This document shows positions 1 through 11,762 of a DNA stretch of 64,000 bases, piece by piece; positions within the stretch are counted from its first letter, which is position 1; each line of letters starts with the position of its first letter. The notes under the pieces are model-generated. The model worked only from the letters and a program-made list of their open reading frames with translations, was not told the DNA's origin and searched no databases. The stretch is taken from NCBI GenBank assembly GCA_902805475.1, contig CADCSX010000001.1, positions 2,108,001 to 2,172,000 of the forward strand, in the 5' to 3' direction. Position numbers and translations under genes: made by a program. This DNA comes from Entonaema liquescens. Its lineage: Eukaryota; Ascomycota; Sordariomycetes; Xylariales; Xylariaceae.

Positions 1-1627
1 TGGTCTCATTATTTACATGAAATCCCGTGAACGGATGCGTGTCTCCAGCCTCTAATCTGCAAAGAAGGCCGTGTGCTGCATGAGGCACGTACGCATTATT
101 GTAGCGGCCCCCAAAAGCTGCTTAACGACCCTGCGACCTTACGAGCTTTATGGATGCTTTATATGGATCAGTAACAGGCGAGAGAGAGCTCAAGTTATTA
201 GAAACGATTTCCCCGATCTAACTACTTAGAATGGAGACGCATCTGGAGGAATTGAGGAACAAGCTTTTCGCATTACTCAGATAAGACGATAGGTTAATCA
301 CTAAGGCCACGTTGATACCCTCCTTCAGCTTTGGCTAGTTACATATTACCTAGGTATGAAGTTGTGAAGCATAAACCACACCGGCCATATGGACGCTCCC
401 TTTTCAGACCGAACGACCGAAAAGGTGTCAAAATGCGCTACAGCTTTAACAGTTTTCGCTTCCTTTCGTAGGTTTCGTGTAACTCGAAAATGATAATTCT
501 TTCCAGCTGCTCCCATAGGAATTACTACCACGGACAGGAGAGAATATCCAAAACGAGAGAATGTCCATATTTCGAGTGAGGGCCAAAGTCGTTTTTAATA
601 AACTAGAACGGCAGCCCGTTAATTAGTCGCCGATCAACCTGTTAAAGGAGAAGAACTTGCAGGCGGGAGCCAGCAGACAAGGGGGGTTCCTTACCGCTAG
701 GTAGCCCTGGTCGTTGCATCTACGTATTAGTCTACCTAGGTATCTATGTACCTATTAGCTTTACACTTAGGTACGTTAATGTACAAATATACCTCGTAAG
801 GTATCAGCTCGCCCATCCCATCGCCTGCTCCTGCCCACCCGTGGAGTCCCGATCAAGTACCCTAACCTAATGCACCTATCTTACATTTCTAGCCTAACAA
901 TTCGTCCCCTTCCCCCCTGCCCCCTGTCTTCTTGGGGCCTTGGGCACTTAACAATACCGCGGCTTTGCAAATGCCCAGGCTAAGATCAATTGGTATAATA
1001 CATGTACGTATCATTGTACAAATACTAAAAGCAAACATATACATGTATCCAGGTCCCAGGCAAGTCCAGGGCCAGCCCAGAATTTGAATCGTATCGTAGC
1101 TGCTTTTGAACCAACCAGCATATGTATCTCGATACCCCACAGAACTTGTAATTCTCATAATCTTCCTTCGATATCAACTCTGTTTCCACTCGATCCGATT
1201 CCTTCCTTTTCCTCCCCGCCATATCCGCTTGAATTAAATCCATCCTTTTTCTTGATTCGAAGAGCAATTGATCAATTTTTTGTGACGTTTATATTGCACC
1301 GATTAAACTATATCCTAATTGGCTAATATTCGAGAGACGAGACGTCGAATCGGCCTTGTTCAGGTCTGAATTGTAGTAACATTGCAGCGTCGAGTTCGTT
1401 GGGTTAGGTAGCTCAGGTGCCCATCGTGCATGGGCTTGGCTAGATGTCATGACCATTGGCATATCAACTTAACAACCGCCTAGCCTCCCTTTTGCCCTAC
1501 CCTGCTCACCTCCTCACCGACTCCTCTACCTCCCAACTAGGAGTCTGATGCCGGGGTACGGTCACATATCTACTTGTTAGCTTCAATCGAATCAAATACA
1601 GCATCTTTACATTCGTGTCTATTAAGC
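1..1627. other. Intergenic, no gene seen
   Basis: No supported coding region. The short open frames here have no recognisable domain and no coherent splice pattern. The palindrome TACCTAGGTA occurs at 347-356 and again at 733-742. The last few hundred bases are C/T-rich (around 1475-1545), as expected of the promoter and 5' leader of the gene starting at 1628. Confidence 0.6.
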
Positions 1628-2854
1628 ATGGCGACCGATTCTCTAAAAGCCCTAATTACTAACATCCCCGACTGGCTCAAACGCCTGGACGAGCTCAATG
1701 GACAAATCGATCAGCGCCAGCAGGATCTGGCTATGCTGCCTGAGAACCAGCCCAAGTCGTCAGCTCGATCTATTAGAAATAAGGGATCAACAGAATCTCT
1801 AAGACCGCGTGATGAGGGTGCGGAAGGCCAAATACTAGACACGGTACGCGTCTCGACGCCACCTCCCATGAACCCGATCGAGACTCGACAGTTAAATGGC
1901 GGCGCTGAGGTACCCTCGAGTCCCGTGAGCTCACCCAAATCAACCACATCTCTCCAACGTCAGACCAACGAGGTTATGGCGACGGCACAGCGACGAGCGC
2001 GCGCCGTCGTTCGAAAGAAGCCGAAGACCGAATCCATGATGAGCAATGACAATACGGTCCAAAAATACAGGTCGCGGAACATGATCATCGTATACTACGA
2101 TAGCTACGTACAGTCATTTTTTGAAGAGCTTGTCAAGTTTGTATCGATGCAGCGCAATGCCATGCGTAAAGCTAAGATGGCTGCCAAAGTGGCTCGCATC
2201 AGACGATTAGCCGAGATTGAGATGCCTGATGACGAAGAAGAAACCCCCGGGGGAGGGAACGGCGAATTAAAGCCTAGGGATAACCTCATTGCCGCCGCTA
2301 CCGACGCCACGGAAGGTAAAGAAGAGACGGCGGAAGATATTAAGCTCCGCTTCAAAAGCACTCGACAAATGGGACCACGGAACCTGGCTGCAGGCAGGGC
2401 GAGTGCTCGAGTGACTCGATCAGGTCTCAATGGTGGGTTGGGCTCATTTCAAGACAGGGGCGATATCTGGGAAGAATTGGACAAAGGGCTCGAATACGTC
2501 CAGAACATGTGTGAGCAAGGAGCACATCAATTCCTCCGGGACGGTGACTGCGCCGAAGAGGTCGAGAAGATTAAAGCGCGTCTTGCGTTGACGAAGGAGG
2601 CTGCCGACAAGGAACTGGTACGTTCAGAAACGGATAACACTCCCGAGCCAGCCGCGCCATGGCCCATTCAGTCCCGGAGCTATCGTCCAACAACAATGCG
2701 AAAGAGTATGGGCTCACCAGCAATGAAGACATCACCCAAGCAAGAAGTTGTCAAGCAAAACGTGATAGAAGTGGAGGATGAGGGTGTACAGGATATGGAC
2801 GACTACCCGCCGGTCTCCAAACCGACAGGGCAAATAGATGGACCCACGTCTTAG
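1628..2854 (+). CDS. Uncharacterised basic/helical fungal protein (408 aa)
   Basis: Single-exon gene; I do not recognise the family. I chose the ATG at 1628 (MATDSLKAL) because the open frame upstream of it holds only non-ATG codons. Residues 1-35 look like a short amphipathic helix (LITNIPDWLKRLDELNGQI). A Ser/Pro-rich, probably disordered stretch follows, then a basic segment (AQRRARAVVRKKPK, about 120-135). Next is a predicted helical or coiled-coil region rich in Lys/Arg/Ala around residues 155-200 (starting YYDSYVQSFFEEL). The C-terminal half is again acidic and low-complexity. There is no signal peptide or membrane segment. The basic patches suggest a nuclear or nucleic-acid-associated protein, but this is inference only. 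The length of the open frame, the sensible start and the compositional organisation support a real gene. Confidence 0.75.
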   Translation: MATDSLKALITNIPDWLKRLDELNGQIDQRQQDLAMLPENQPKSSARSIRNKGSTESLRPRDEGAEGQILDTVRVSTPPPMNPIETRQLNGGAEVPSSPVSSPKSTTSLQRQTNEVMATAQRRARAVVRKKPKTESMMSNDNTVQKYRSRNMIIVYYDSYVQSFFEELVKFVSMQRNAMRKAKMAAKVARIRRLAEIEMPDDEEETPGGGNGELKPRDNLIAAATDATEGKEETAEDIKLRFKSTRQMGPRNLAAGRASARVTRSGLNGGLGSFQDRGDIWEELDKGLEYVQNMCEQGAHQFLRDGDCAEEVEKIKARLALTKEAADKELVRSETDNTPEPAAPWPIQSRSYRPTTMRKSMGSPAMKTSPKQEVVKQNVIEVEDEGVQDMDDYPPVSKPTGQIDGPTS

Positions 2855-3540
2855 AATGACGAGGTCCCTTTGCTTTGTTATGCGTCATGCGCACGCGCAT
2901 TAAACAGTCTCCCTACTACTACTACTATTACTTACCACCGTCGTTTACGTATATACAACCCACATCTCAACCTATTCAAAATTGTTTGCTCGCATGCGGC
3001 ATCGCGGCGGAGTCGGCTCACAGAGAATGTCGACTTTATTGGATGCTATCGCGACAGGACTCTATATTTACCCCCAAATTTTGAGATGTCATGTTGAAAA
3101 ATTATATATAGTTTTTATTTATTACTCATCTGGGGTGTGGACAGATAAAAGCATGCACATATCTTTTGAGTCTTACAATGTGCTCGGAGTTGGGGTATAA
3201 GGGGAAGTTTTGATATTTGACAACCAACAGCCCAGACGGGGTTTGAATTCATCTGGAATCGCTCTATGACGACTTTACGGGAATCACGGCCAACACAGCG
3301 TGTACATACAAGGCTATATCAATGCGCTCTTTTTCAGCTTTGCCTGGAGGGGGCGGGTCAAATAATGCAGGATATACGGCCACTCTTTTTTTTCACAATG
3401 AGCAGCTGGGGGCTTTTTTTCGGGAGAATAAAGGTGACACAGCAGACCTACTCGCTAATGCTTGTTACGGAGGGGCTGAAAACCCTTAGGTAAATTACGA
3501 GAAGCCAAATAATATATTTAGTTAAAAACTGTATCACTTT

Positions 3541-3574
3541 GTGGTGTCTACGTTGTGGTGTCTACGTTGTGGTG
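3541..3574. repeat. 14-bp tandem repeat, about 2.4 copies
   Basis: The unit GTGGTGTCTACGTT is present twice in perfect tandem (3541-3554 and 3555-3568), followed by a partial GTGGTG. Confidence 0.9.
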
Positions 3575-4261
3575 AGATACTTTGCTCGGACTCGACTGTC
3601 TGGATTCCTATTATCGTTTCATGTTTCGTCGATCATGTGTGAATACACACCACGATTATCGAGCGTCATCCACGAGCTGTCAGAATAAGGTAAGGGGACG
3701 GGAAGGGCCGTTGTTGGTGGCAAGCAAAGTGCGGCCGCTTATGCGGGGACACCGTACTAATTGGACAGACAGGTGAAGCTTCTGCATAACCTTACCTAAG
3801 TTTTATACGAGGATAAGACAAGAAGTATTGTTAGTACATCTAACTATGTAATGTTACGTACATCTTATGAACATATTCAGCTCCTGCAGAGCACAACCTT
3901 AAGAAAATCTCCGTATCACACAATACGTACCCGAAAGTTACAAATATCGAGAATCCCGATTTTGCGATACCGATTCGGCCCGTCTGGGCACTGACCGAGA
4001 TTCGGTTGTGTAAGGGGGGAAATCTACTACTATTACTACTACCTATATCGGAGTCTACGGAGTTCGTTAGGAGGTTGGGCTGGACTAGCTAGCTGGCTGG
4101 CGTAACCAACCCACAGCAGCCCACGGTCATCGTTCCGCCTCACTATGCGCGTGCGGGCGCCAGTAGTAGTAGTAGTGGCCCCCGTACGTATGTTACTTTC
4201 CTTTTTGTTTTTTTCTGGGTAATATATATATAGGTCCGGGACTTATTACGCTCGAGCCAAG

Positions 4262-4281
4262 TTTTTTTTTTTTTTTTTTTT
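4262..4281. repeat. Run of 20 T
   Basis: Homopolymer of twenty T on the plus strand. On the minus strand it is an A run just after a possible stop codon of the weak candidate gene at 4621, so it could be a chance microsatellite or a poly(A)-like trace of a retroposed copy. The sequence cannot decide between them. Confidence 0.85.
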
Positions 4282-4375
4282 AGTTGGCGACGGGAAGAAC
4301 CGAAGGAAATGGGCGTCGGTCTGGCTCGGACTAGCGGATATTGGAAAGGAGAAAAGGAAAGGAAAGAAGAACAAA

Positions 4376-4621
4376 TTACGTAGAGATTAGGTGAAAGCTG
4401 GCGAACCTACCTTTTGCACATACCGAGGCGGTCGTCCCGAAATTTGAAAATAGGGTTGTGCTGTGTTGTTGCTGTGTGGTGCGTTCGTGAGGCGAAGAGG
4501 ATATGTCGAGTTGAGTTTGACGATTAGGGACCACCACCACCACCGGTCCGTGCGGCGCAGTGAGGAACGCAGACGCCAACGCCGATAAATCTCCTGGGAT
4601 CCGCCCCGCGTTCGATGCCAT
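4376..4621 (-). CDS. Doubtful small hypothetical protein (81 aa unspliced)
   Basis: The ATG at 4621-4619 has an adequate context (ACT before ATGG) and opens 81 codons: MASNAGRIPGDLSALASAF, then a short valine run and a Gln/His/Thr-rich tail. No known domain. A GTATGT donor inside the frame (after ...GTTAS) could join to an AG near 4338 (GCTAG). That would add about 16 residues ending in TAA just before the poly-T/poly-A tract. Both versions are weakly supported. It may be a non-coding coincidence. Confidence 0.22.
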   Translation of the reverse strand: MASNAGRIPGDLSALASAFLTAPHGPVVVVVPNRQTQLDISSSPHERTTQQQHSTTLFSNFGTTASVCAKGRFASFHLIST

Positions 4622-6572
4622 AGTAGAAAAGAAAAAAAAAAAAAGGAAAGTTTGAGCGCGGGGATGATATAGGAGGAGGATGCTGTTGGTTGCTGTTTTA
4701 ATATCTACCGACAGCTCCCCACTGCTGCGGTTGGTTGTGTCGCGATTTCGGGCGATTCCTCCGTTTCGCGAAGGCCCGGTGCGCGATCCGAGATTTTGCG
4801 GCTTGTCGCGGAAGGGCCTGGCTGGCTGGCTGGCTGGGCTGTCAGACGGGTTTCTACATATCCGATTAGGTGAAGTGAGTCATTCGGCGGCTCTCTTCGC
4901 GTGGGATATTTCTTATTTCTTGTGATTGGGAAATTGGTCGTGTTGGTTCAGTGTGTCTGGACGCGTGAGGGCGTGCGGGATACTGATACCTGCCACATGG
5001 GTAATTTTATCGGGGGCACGAGTGTATTGAAGCTTAACCCTTTACTGCTCAAGCAGTTCTGTGTTGACATCATCGTGTCGTTCAAGAATTACACTTGTAT
5101 GCCCCCGTTTGGGCTCGTTGCTGTTCTCTCAACACATCCCATTCCTGCCCCTTACCTTGGAAAGAAACTCTGAATTTAGTATAGCGCATCAAGAGGTGTC
5201 TATCGTACTGGTAAGCCTGGATTTACATGTCCATGATTTAAATAAGACTCTTGGACCTCAAATATCCGTAATTGGAAAACATCATCTAAATAGGTTGCCC
5301 CCTAGACTGACTTTGACGAATATTTCCCGTATCGAGGTCTTCCTTTCTCATGTCGTGTCGAGGCAAGTTAAACACATATTGGGACTACTCAGACGGCCTA
5401 TGGCCTGTAATAGAGGAGAAGCGCAGAATAAGAGTTGGTCCATTTGCACCAGATAAATCTACCAACCGTGTATAACTACCTTTAATATGGATTATATTGG
5501 CCAACGAATGAGTGTCCAACCATCCACAAGACAAAGTTCTTAGAAGGATCGCCACATAACCCCGAAGCTGGAAAACAAGCTCCGCCCTCGGTGGTATCCC
5601 GTCTTACATGTGCAGGTAGACGATAATCTCAATAGCGATGTATGCCTAACTGAGTGAATCTCTCACACACTAAGAGGATGGTCAAGGAGAGTAGATGTGG
5701 TCATATTCATCTAAAAGCTGTTGTTGGTCAAAGACTGTTGTCGAATCCCCGGTAGTAAATAGATTAAATCTAGCAACCGTTGTCAGCACTAACGACTAAC
5801 AGCTAAATCGATCGCGCTCGCTTTCATTGGTGTGGTATTCCTTCGCTTTCTGCGAGCTGAAGTATGGTTAGACTCGAGACGGCATAATACAAGATACGTA
5901 TCGGGTGCTCCTTAATAGGCACAAAAGCCAACACTAGCGAATGTATGTGAACTATGTTCAATAAGTTGTGCTTGCTTCTTGCCCCTTTCTTTCGTTCGCC
6001 GTGGCCTCGCCCACTTCATGTTCCCAATGTGTAAGAGATATACTTGGGTTTTGAAGTCAAACCCAGCGGAATATGTATTAATAATGTTAATCATGATATA
6101 TTGTTGAATGCTTATCCAGAAGTTGTAACGAGTCAAAGCATAATAGCGTTACAAGTATGTTATATCGTAGCCACTGTATAGCTAAGACCAATTGGTAGCG
6201 ATACCTTGTGAAACCACATAGCAACGACTTTCCGAAATCCCCTTCTTAGTACCTTCAAACTGACTAAGATGCTCAATAGGCATCACATCAAGATTGATAA
6301 TAAGCTGGATTACACTTACGTTAACCCAGTCATGTATATGAATATTGGTCTAATACCGCAAACGATATCCTTCTCAAACCAAATTACTGTACCCTTCTAA
6401 GCATAGGAAAGGTCCTTTACAAAGGTAGTGATAGTTCTTAATATAGTACATCATGAATATCAACACGCCTAGATCACTGTAAAGTAACAAGTATAAGATA
6501 GGTATAATAATCATAATGTGCATTAGAGTCTATATACAAGTTCACCAATCACCCTACGTAGCTACCGCTATT

Positions 6573-9532
6573 CTACAAGAACTCGCTCAAAACCGCCACT
6601 CTCGTCCTCGCATCGTCAGAACCCCACTCCCCATCTGCCATCATTTTCATGATCTGGACCATACGCGCTAAGAAGCCGTTAGCTTTCAAGGATAGAAAGG
6701 GAAAAAAAGAATTTTAAACCCGAGGGGGACAACGTACTTATGTCGGCCCTCGCCCTCGCAAACAACGGATCCCTTAGAAACTGGTCTGCAGTCGCCGGGT
6801 CTCTTCCCGCCTCACGCAGCACGCTCCCTATACACAGCGCCTCCAAGAACGCCCTGTGGTGGAAGACCCACCACACCCTGGCCTCGGGGTCGAACAGCGT
6901 GCATAGCACAAAGAAGCACGTAATGGCCTCATGCGCTGCTTCAAGCGTCGCACGTACGTTGACGGGGACGTCAGGGCTCTCGGATGCGTGCACGAGCATG
7001 AGGTTGTGGTAGTAATTGCTGCTCAGAAACAGTGTCTGTCGAACAACGCGCTTATTCGTGCATGCCAGCTGCGCAATGCTCTCCTGGTCCCACGAACGGA
7101 ACACGTCCGGGAACGAGCGGTATACGGCGCGGAAGTCAGCAACGAGTTTGGATTTCTGCCGCTGCGTAGAGCAGATGGGTACATCGAGCGAGCGCGGGCT
7201 AGAGATAGTTTCTTGCACTAGATTTGCTAGCATCCAGGACCCACGGATGTATGCCGTGTCAATAGGGTTCGACTCCCCGAATCCAGATATGTCGTCTACG
7301 AAGTCCTCAACTTTAACGTCCGTGTGCGTGGCGTTAGGAGGCAGTGAGAGCAGCACCGTTAAGAAGGTGTCCTGAACGAGGACAGCTTGCCACAACTTGC
7401 GCCGTTGCTGCTTTTCGAATTCAGTTGCGCCAGGAACCACTAGTAGATGCTCGATATTAGCCTCTCAGATTGCACCATCGTTCCTAGCTACCTAGGCCTA
7501 CCTATATTTGGATCTCTATGTAGACCCATTGCGTACGCTTGTCTCACTGTAACGTTTAGAGTTAGTAATTCCCCATTTATGTTAATCTGCGCAAGGCCCG
7601 GTGCGACCGTTTTGAAGTATGTATACTGCTAAACAAACGTGAGGGTTTCCTAATCATTCCTAATGAGAGGGTTGTGCCCCTTTTCCTAAATAGGGGATAC
7701 GAGAGGGGGACATTCTGGGCATTTAGGAGTGGACGTACATAACAAGCCCGAAAATGCCCAACCGTCCGACGCATGGTTGTCATTTATCAAGAAATAGCCG
7801 ACCAGAACCATAGCCTGAACAGAGCGTAGTGAAGCCGTATTTAAATAGGAGGACATGCGTAGCGCCTGATTGCCCGCTGAGGCGTAGAATTCGGCGGTTT
7901 GTTTGCGGTCTTTCGGGTTTGTTGTCAACACGAATTGCGTCCCCAGAGCCATCATGGTAAAGAGCAGACCGACGAAGGCGGCATCGGTCTTTTCGGAATC
8001 CCTTAGGGACCAGAAGTGCTCGTACTCGAGGTAGAAGGTATGGCGATCGATTATGGGGTAAACCGGATCAACGCAGTCGTAGTACTGGCTGATGAGGATA
8101 TCGGTTTGCAACTTGTCGGGCAGGACCCCGATAACCTCGGGAAGCCCACCCTCGCAAGTCCAGTAGTTGGTGAAGGGGTGTTCTGAACCTACCCCAAAGA
8201 CATTGGATGCTGTTGGGTGGGATAGAGATACGTTAGAGAGGAGCCCTGTTGACAGTGCGACGGACCCACGAGATGCCATCCGACCGATGGGAATACCTCT
8301 GTCTGCTATATTGGGAATCGTAGGTCTCATCCCGCTCATCGTCACCTTCTTCTTCGGCGGTTTCGTCATCCTACGACCATTGGTGGCCGATCGTGATGTC
8401 TCTCTGAGACTTGTTAGTCGTGGTGCTTCCTTTTAACGAAGCTATTTCTAGACAGTTGAGGCTTACTCGAGGAGGTTTGCCACGTGCGCATATTTGCATT
8501 CCGTTTGTCGTTTTATACCTGACGGGACCTCGTAAACATAAGATCATGTAAGAGGACCAAATTTCGTAAATATGCTTACAAGCTAAACAGTGAGGTCTAC
8601 CTCGATCGCACTAGAGTCGAAGCCGGATATGTTAGTAGTTGCAGATATAGAGCCATAGTGGTCGCACTGAAGGTAGAAAGGTGATTCTCTCAAACCACAC
8701 TAGATTCGGTCCCAATACAACTCATGCTAATGCTGACGATATCCCCCTTCATAACCCCGAGGTTTTGCGACGATTTACTACTATTCCTCCTCTTTCCGCA
8801 GAAACTTATTTCCACAACGGCTTATAATCTAGTCGTTAGTTTCCCGTCGTTTATCATTTTCTCTCATAACACCACCGAATTGAAAAGAAATCAAAGAGAA
8901 TCAAGAAGAAAGAAAAGCATAAAAGCTTTAGATAACTGGAGGTGCATTTATTTCTCCGTAGTGCTACGTGATACTGACGCAACGGTCGGGAAAGAATAAA
9001 TCAATTTGGTCTAACGCTAGCTAGACGTAGAACGTGGCGTCGGAAAATAAAAATAATTTAATTGTTAGAATTGTAGTTTTCTACTTGCCTTCGTTTTCCG
9101 TTCGACGCACTCATAACAGGATAAGGTAGGTTTGTTGCGCTTCTGCTTCTTCTTTAGGGGTTCGGGAAATGGGGGTACGGCGGTGACGCTACCTCCGCTA
9201 CTCGTGCCGTCGCCATCTTCAGGTTCAGATTTGGGGCCGAAGAAAGATTGAGTTGCCGAATCGGGCGAGGCGTACAGCGTACTGGCCGAGGTCGGGGTAA
9301 GTATTGTAAGTGGCGATAGAGCAGAAGTTCCCGAGGTTGCGGAGTTGGTAGAGTTTCCAGAGTATCCTCCGCTGCCGTACAACAATTCCGTCGGAACCTG
9401 AGATGACGACATGCGCGTTGCTCCTATCTTCTCTGGTATTTGGCGCGGCACGCTGCTGCAACGGCTGCAATGGCTGCAGTATGTCTGGGAGGATTCAATT
9501 GAGGCTGAAGACAAGAACTGCGGGTGGCGCAT
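6573..9532 (-). CDS. Zn(II)2Cys6 transcription factor with fungal-specific TF domain (677 aa)
   Basis: Seven exons deduced by hand: 9532-9089, 8610-8580, 8518-8467, 8403-7739, 7546-7502, 7439-6738 and 6667-6573; together 2,034 nt, 678 codons with stop. The joined exons give a perfect binuclear zinc cluster, CX2CX6CX6CX2CX6C, at residues 139-166 (exon pieces CYECVERKTK / CDRGRPHCLA / C / IKRQTECKY). A Lys-rich NLS-like patch precedes it (KKKQKRNK). The fungal-specific TF domain follows, with RQAYAMGLHRDPNIVVPG joined across two introns and then FEKQQRRKLWQAV. Intron 1 is a 478-nt GC-AG intron (donor AAG|GCAAGT). It acts in the nucleus as a sequence-specific regulator; its targets are unknown and no pathway genes lie beside it. 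An alternative start is the Met at 9412 (MSSSQVPTEL); neither start has a strong context. Confidence 0.88.
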
Positions 9533-9939
9533 CCGGGAATAAGGTCCGATCGTCTAATGAGGCTTGATCGATTAGACAAGGTTTGGGGGGGTTGCGGAAA
9601 ATGGGAATGGATGGATATAAAGAAACATAAAAAAAAGTGACAATTGAGAAGAAGAGCCAAGACTTTTTTTTTTTCTTTGGGTCTCAGTTTCTCGAGGGTT
9701 TTAAAAATTAAATTGGGGAAGACGGGATCGACTGGGGAATTCGATTTGGGAAAAGACTGGGAAAAAAGAGTTGGCACGAATAATGTAAGGTTTAAAGTTT
9801 AAAGGATAAGGTACTGTAAAGAATAGGTAAGGAATAGTTAAGGAATAATAAGAAGATCTTATGGAATAAGAGGTGATGAATAACAAGGTTAAAGGTAAAA
9901 TGTATCATTAGGTATATATCATATTAGATATGTCAGTTG

Positions 9940-9961
9940 ACACACACACACACACACACAC
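9940..9961. repeat. (CA)n microsatellite
   Basis: Eleven AC/CA dinucleotides in an unbroken run, followed directly by a CT-rich tract (to about 9980), in the upstream region of the Zn2Cys6 gene. Confidence 0.95.
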
Positions 9962-10481
9962 CCCTCTCTCTTTCTCTCAAGACCAAAGTGTAAGGTAAGG
10001 TAAGCTACCGAATACATACATAACCTTATATTTATTATTATATGGATTATGGACTTTATATCATTAGTACACTTATATAACATTGGAAGTAACTAGGTAC
10101 ATACATACCGACATAATTACACGGAACTCAAACTTCCTCTTCTCCGTTCCTCTTGGCTCACTTCCATTACTGCAGCAATTCTTAGGTACGTCACATCTTA
10201 ACCTGGTCTATTAGATATGACATATAATAAGCCTTGGCCTGTTAACATGTACTTCACGTTAAGTACCTAATGAATGTATGAGAATATCTACATACGTCCG
10301 CAGTAGGTAAAAAGTTGAGTTCGAAATCCGACGCAATGTCGGTGTATTACACTAATAAAATGTAACTTTATAAGGTATCGCACATCTAAGCCCATTAATT
10401 GGATACCTGATTGGATTTCTCCCCCCGCAAGCAGTCTAGCTAAGCTCTTTAGGTGCCGAAGGGGTGCCGTAGCGTTGAACA

Positions 10482-10510
10482 GGGGGTAGGGGTAGGGGTA
10501 GGGGGGTGGG
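10482..10510. repeat. Telomere-like GGGGTA repeat
   Basis: Three perfect GGGGTA units followed by a G-rich block (GGGGGGTGGG). This resembles a degenerate telomere repeat (TTAGGG type) but is short and lies inside a chromosome arm. It is most simply a G-rich minisatellite, possibly G-quadruplex forming. Confidence 0.85.
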
Positions 10511-10564
10511 TTAACCCGCCAGCCCGCGGAGTGGGAAACGGTGGAAAATAGGTAGGGATTATTG

Positions 10565-10602
10565 AAATGATTAAATGATTAAATGATTGAATGATTGAAT
10601 GG
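10565..10602. repeat. 8-bp tandem repeat AAATGATT/GAATGATT
   Basis: Five near-perfect units of an 8-bp repeat: three AAATGATT, then one GAATGATT and a partial GAATG. Confidence 0.9.
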
Positions 10603-10928
10603 ATCATGGATGACAAGTTGACAAGTCGCATAAAACCGGAAGGGCGACATGAACCTGCAGCAGACCATGCGCGATACGATTAGAAATGCCGAAACCTTGC
10701 GCTGACTGACTGACTGATCGACTGACTAACTACTAACAAGATGACAGGATGGTTTAGTTTACCGGTCGCCTTCCCCAAGCCATCGGCGTTCTGGTATCGT
10801 GAGCAAGAAAAGTAATATAATAATAAGTTGCAATGTACATGCCTAGGTTAGTAATGTCATGTATGATATCTCTCGGCTAAGACGGAAGACCAGGATTGTT
10901 ACATGTTATGTTACCGGCCGAAGTTATC

Positions 10929-10956
10929 GTTACTCGGGTATTGTTACTCGGGTATT
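10929..10956. repeat. 14-bp tandem duplication
   Basis: GTTACTCGGGTATT occurs twice in perfect tandem. A third partial ACTCGGG lies about 10 bases further on. Confidence 0.9.
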
Positions 10957-11404
10957 ATTAAACTCGGGCGTCGGAGATATCTTCGCGTTTATCAAGTCAA
11001 AGATGGAACTTGAAAGAAGACTAACTAGTTAACGTTAACCAACTATTTCAAACAACAACGCAACATCAATTGTCCTTCATTTAGTTACAACATATAACTA
11101 TTCAAGTTTGGTAACTATAGGCGGTTAACCCCCCCCTCCCCTCCCCATGAAATCAATATCCAATCTTGGGGTTTGAATCAAAGGACCTCGTGCTAACCCA
11201 GTCCAGAACGAGATTACGTCAATACTTTTTTGGAGGGCGTCGTAATATGATAGGGCGCAGACTTGTTGTCATACAGATTCGTGAGTTAAGTTCTGACCTT
11301 TCTATTAAGATAATTAGTAAGATTTCTACACCATGTCCCCCCCAAAGAAGCCCCCAACCTGCATTCCGGTTCTATGCGATTATTCCGTGAGCCACGAAAG
11401 AGAC

Positions 11405-11428
11405 TTGGTTGCGACCTTGGTTGCGACC
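11405..11428. repeat. 12-bp tandem duplication
   Basis: TTGGTTGCGACC is present twice in tandem, followed by a partial TTGG. Confidence 0.9.
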
Positions 11429-11721
11429 TTGGCTATGCATGTCAGGAAAATGGAGAAAGTACAATCTTATGCGGGCGACTACGTGGAACGACTCAATCTG
11501 ACAGGCACGGTTTTCTAGAGCTATTCTCGAGTCTTTCCAATTCTTGTAAAAACGGCTTTTGTTCGTCAGCCTGATCAAATCCCGCCGTTTCGTCTGGCTA
11601 TAGGCATCGTATAGCCTCGCAGATACTAAGCGCTAACGACCAATGACTTCGTGCCCGACCGTCTGGTAGTGAGCCGGCCTCACGGTAAGGTCGGGCTACC
11701 AAGTTGGGACTTGCGTCAGGT

Positions 11722-11762
11722 TCTGCATTTTTTCTGCATTTTTCTGCATTTACTCTGCATTT
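11722..11762. repeat. TCTGCATTT tandem repeat, four copies
   Basis: Four TCTGCATTT units at 10-11-bp spacing (starts 11722, 11733, 11743, 11754), with one or two extra bases between units. Confidence 0.9.

Larger units (their letters stand above)
2855..6572. other. Long intergenic stretch between two genes
   Basis: 3.7 kb without a convincing gene. It holds a 14-bp tandem repeat (3541-3574), a run of 20 T (4262-4281), a CTGG microsatellite (about 4818-4837) and one weak minus-strand candidate ORF (4621 downward, listed separately). The remainder is mixed-composition sequence with scattered short frames that have no domain. Confidence 0.5.

Noticed and set aside
5061..5456. 131-codon plus-strand frame
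   Set aside because: No ATG at its start, no domain, no splice context; composition like the surrounding intergenic DNA.
11165..11240. B-box-like GATTCAAACCC word on the minus strand
   Set aside because: No acceptor, D or anticodon arm can be folded around it, and the T-stem does not pair.
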